In this document: one piece after another, positions 6,012 to 7,273 of the stretch
How positions within the stretch are numbered: the first letter of the stretch is position 1
Layout of the letters: each line of letters starts with the position of its first letter
Origin: Thermoleophilia bacterium
GTDB taxonomy: Bacteria; Actinomycetota; Thermoleophilia; Gaiellales; Gaiellaceae
Assembly (NCBI GenBank): GCA_025933895.1
Contig: JAICZB010000121.1
Coordinates: 1 to 7,273 of the forward strand
Direction: 5' to 3'
Length of the DNA: 7,273 nt
Made by a program: the position numbers and the translations under genes
The notes under the pieces: model-generated
What the model saw: the letters and a program-made list of their open reading frames with translations, nothing else
The model's database searches: none
Told to the model about the DNA's origin: nothing

Positions 6012-7273
6012 ATGCGCAGGAAGTATCTGTTCTCCCTGTTCATGTTGAGCATGGGAGTTGCGCTGCTCGTCGCCGCCATGACGGTTGGTACGGCTGCGGC
6101 GGGCCACAAGGCGCAGGCCAAAAGCGGGGGTACGTTGATCGTCACCCAGGCCGGAACACCGTTCGACACGCTCGACCCGCAGCTGTCGTACGTCAGCAAC
6201 GACTGGGGCCTGCTCTACAACACCCAGCTCTTGCTGCTGAACCTCCCGACGAAGGGCGGCCAGGCCGGTCTCCGTCTCATCCCCCAGGCGGCGAAGTCGT
6301 TCCCGACGGTCTCGAAGAGCGGGAAGGTCTACACGTTCCACATCCGCAAGGGTCTCAAGTTCAACACCGGAGCTCCTGTCTCCGCGAAGAACTTCCAGCG
6401 GGCGTTCGAGCGGAACCTGAGCCCGAAGATGTTCGCGCAGTACGGCATCTTCGACGGCCTCGACGTCTTCCTCAAGGGCGGCCAGGCGTTCGCCGAGTCC
6501 GGCCCGTACGCTCACGACTCCAACGGTGGTTGTGGCAGCGGAGCCGGCCCGAAGTGCTCCCTGCATCCGCCGACGCACATCTCCGGGATCAAGGCCAAGG
6601 GGCTCACGCTCCGGATCACCCTGACGAAGGTCGTGCCGCAGTTCGAGTCGATCGTCGGTATGCAGTGGTTCTCCGCGATCCCCGCGAACATGCCGTACTC
6701 GAACCGTCAGTCCGGCATCCTGAAGTACGCGTCTGCCGGCCCGTACTACCTCAAGAGCAACAACCTCACCTCGCTGACCGTGCTCAAGCGGAACAAGCAC
6801 TTCCCCAAGAGCCTGCTGAAGAACTGGCCGGCGAACCCGAGCACGATCATCGTCAAGAGCTATCCGACCTCGAACGGTGATCCGCAGCTCCTGCAGGCGG
6901 AGAGGAACCAGGTCGACCTCGCAGGCGTCCCCTCGCAGGACGCCGCGAAGACGATCAAGAAGTACCACGTGAACAAGGGCCGGTTCCATGTCGGGCCGAC
7001 CACCTGCATCACGTGGAACTCGCTCAACACGCAGGCGCTGAACGGCACCACCAAGAGCGTCAAGGTCCGCAAGGCGCTGAACTACGCGGTCAGCCGCAAC
7101 GCGATCATCAACTTCGCCGGTCCGCTCTCCGGAGCTCCGTCGGATCAGATCCTCGTGCCGGCCATCCCGGGCTACAAGAAGTTCAACACGTACCCGGCGG
7201 CCGGGAACTTCAACAAGGCGAAGCAGATCGGCGGCAGCGCGCTGAACGGCGCCAAGCTCGTCATCTACTACCG
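6012..7273 (+). CDS. ABC transporter substrate-binding protein, family 5 (peptide/nickel type), N-terminal part
   Basis: This frame stays open to the window end, giving 420 residues of a family that usually has about 500-600. It is an extracytoplasmic solute receptor that delivers its ligand to the adjacent permease. Residues 1-30 form a signal peptide: MRRKYLF, a hydrophobic core LSMGVALLVAAMTVG, then TAAAG or AQA-K as possible signal peptidase I sites. There is no lipobox cysteine. Family 5 hallmarks are GGTLIVTQAGTPFDTLDPQ (39-57), YTFHIRKGLKFNTGAPVSAK (107-126) with FQRAFERNLSPK, SAGPYYL, and VRKALNYAVSRNAI (from 352). Cysteines occur only at 174, 182 and 332; the first two lie in a Gly-rich loop and may form a disulfide. 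The mature part is very basic (34 Lys and 11 Arg against 10 Asp and 4 Glu). The ATG is set by GAAGGAG at 6001-6007. Confidence 0.92.
   Translation, partial: MRRKYLFSLFMLSMGVALLVAAMTVGTAAAGHKAQAKSGGTLIVTQAGTPFDTLDPQLSYVSNDWGLLYNTQLLLLNLPTKGGQAGLRLIPQAAKSFPTVSKSGKVYTFHIRKGLKFNTGAPVSAKNFQRAFERNLSPKMFAQYGIFDGLDVFLKGGQAFAESGPYAHDSNGGCGSGAGPKCSLHPPTHISGIKAKGLTLRITLTKVVPQFESIVGMQWFSAIPANMPYSNRQSGILKYASAGPYYLKSNNLTSLTVLKRNKHFPKSLLKNWPANPSTIIVKSYPTSNGDPQLLQAERNQVDLAGVPSQDAAKTIKKYHVNKGRFHVGPTTCITWNSLNTQALNGTTKSVKVRKALNYAVSRNAIINFAGPLSGAPSDQILVPAIPGYKKFNTYPAAGNFNKAKQIGGSALNGAKLVIYY

Noticed and set aside
5766..6989. Long minus-strand open frame (407 codons) spanning the permease end, the intergenic gap and the binding protein
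   Set aside because: It lies opposite a clear family 5 binding protein with signal peptide and ribosome site; the antisense product is Arg/Glu/Val-rich without domains. High GC makes such frames common.

Overview
The window is GC-rich, uses GTG starts freely (five of the six intact or partial genes whose starts are visible begin with GTG or sit close to the preceding stop), and carries families typical of soil Actinobacteriota: a YciE/DUF892 ferritin-like protein, a glutathione-independent formaldehyde-dehydrogenase-like Zn-ADH, a ChaB/Rho_N protein, an acetoacetate-CoA ligase and a peptide/nickel-type ABC importer. A deep-branching actinobacterium such as Thermoleophilia is my best guess. 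That is an inference from gene content and style, not a proven placement.

Layout. (1) Positions 1-421, minus strand: the first 140 residues of a citrate synthase (gltA), cut by the window edge. (2) Positions 422-508: a short divergent intergenic region. (3) Positions 509-2624, plus strand: a tight three-gene operon of DUF892 ferritin-like protein, Zn-dependent alcohol/formaldehyde dehydrogenase and ChaB-family protein, followed 2 bases later by a 33-codon remnant that begins like an NAD(P)-binding epimerase/SDR and then loses protein character. (4) Positions 2625-2862: the largest gene-free stretch (about 240 bases), dense in symmetry. It holds a GC-rich stem-loop, two identical 23-base repeats that each contain a 15-base palindrome and lie 74 bases apart, and a perfect 14-base palindrome between them. 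(5) Positions 2863-4776: an intact acetoacetate-CoA ligase whose GTG has no Shine-Dalgarno but has a TANNNT element 6 bases upstream, suggesting a leaderless mRNA. (6) Positions 4855-7273: an ABC importer, with a DppC/OppC-type permease followed by the first 420 residues of a family 5 substrate-binding protein that runs off the end of the window.

How the genes fit together. The first operon looks like a stress or detoxification module (iron/ferritin-like protein, aldehyde or alcohol oxidation, a small basic possibly nucleic-acid-binding protein). The acetoacetate-CoA ligase would activate acetoacetate to acetoacetyl-CoA, which can feed acetyl-CoA to the TCA cycle that citrate synthase opens. 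The transporter imports an unknown solute, probably peptide-like. These functional links are inferences from family and position.

I see no clear new multi-gene system here. The items most worth a second look are the paired operator-like palindromes before the acetoacetate-CoA ligase, the truncated epimerase remnant beside them, and the strongly basic, lipobox-less substrate-binding protein.
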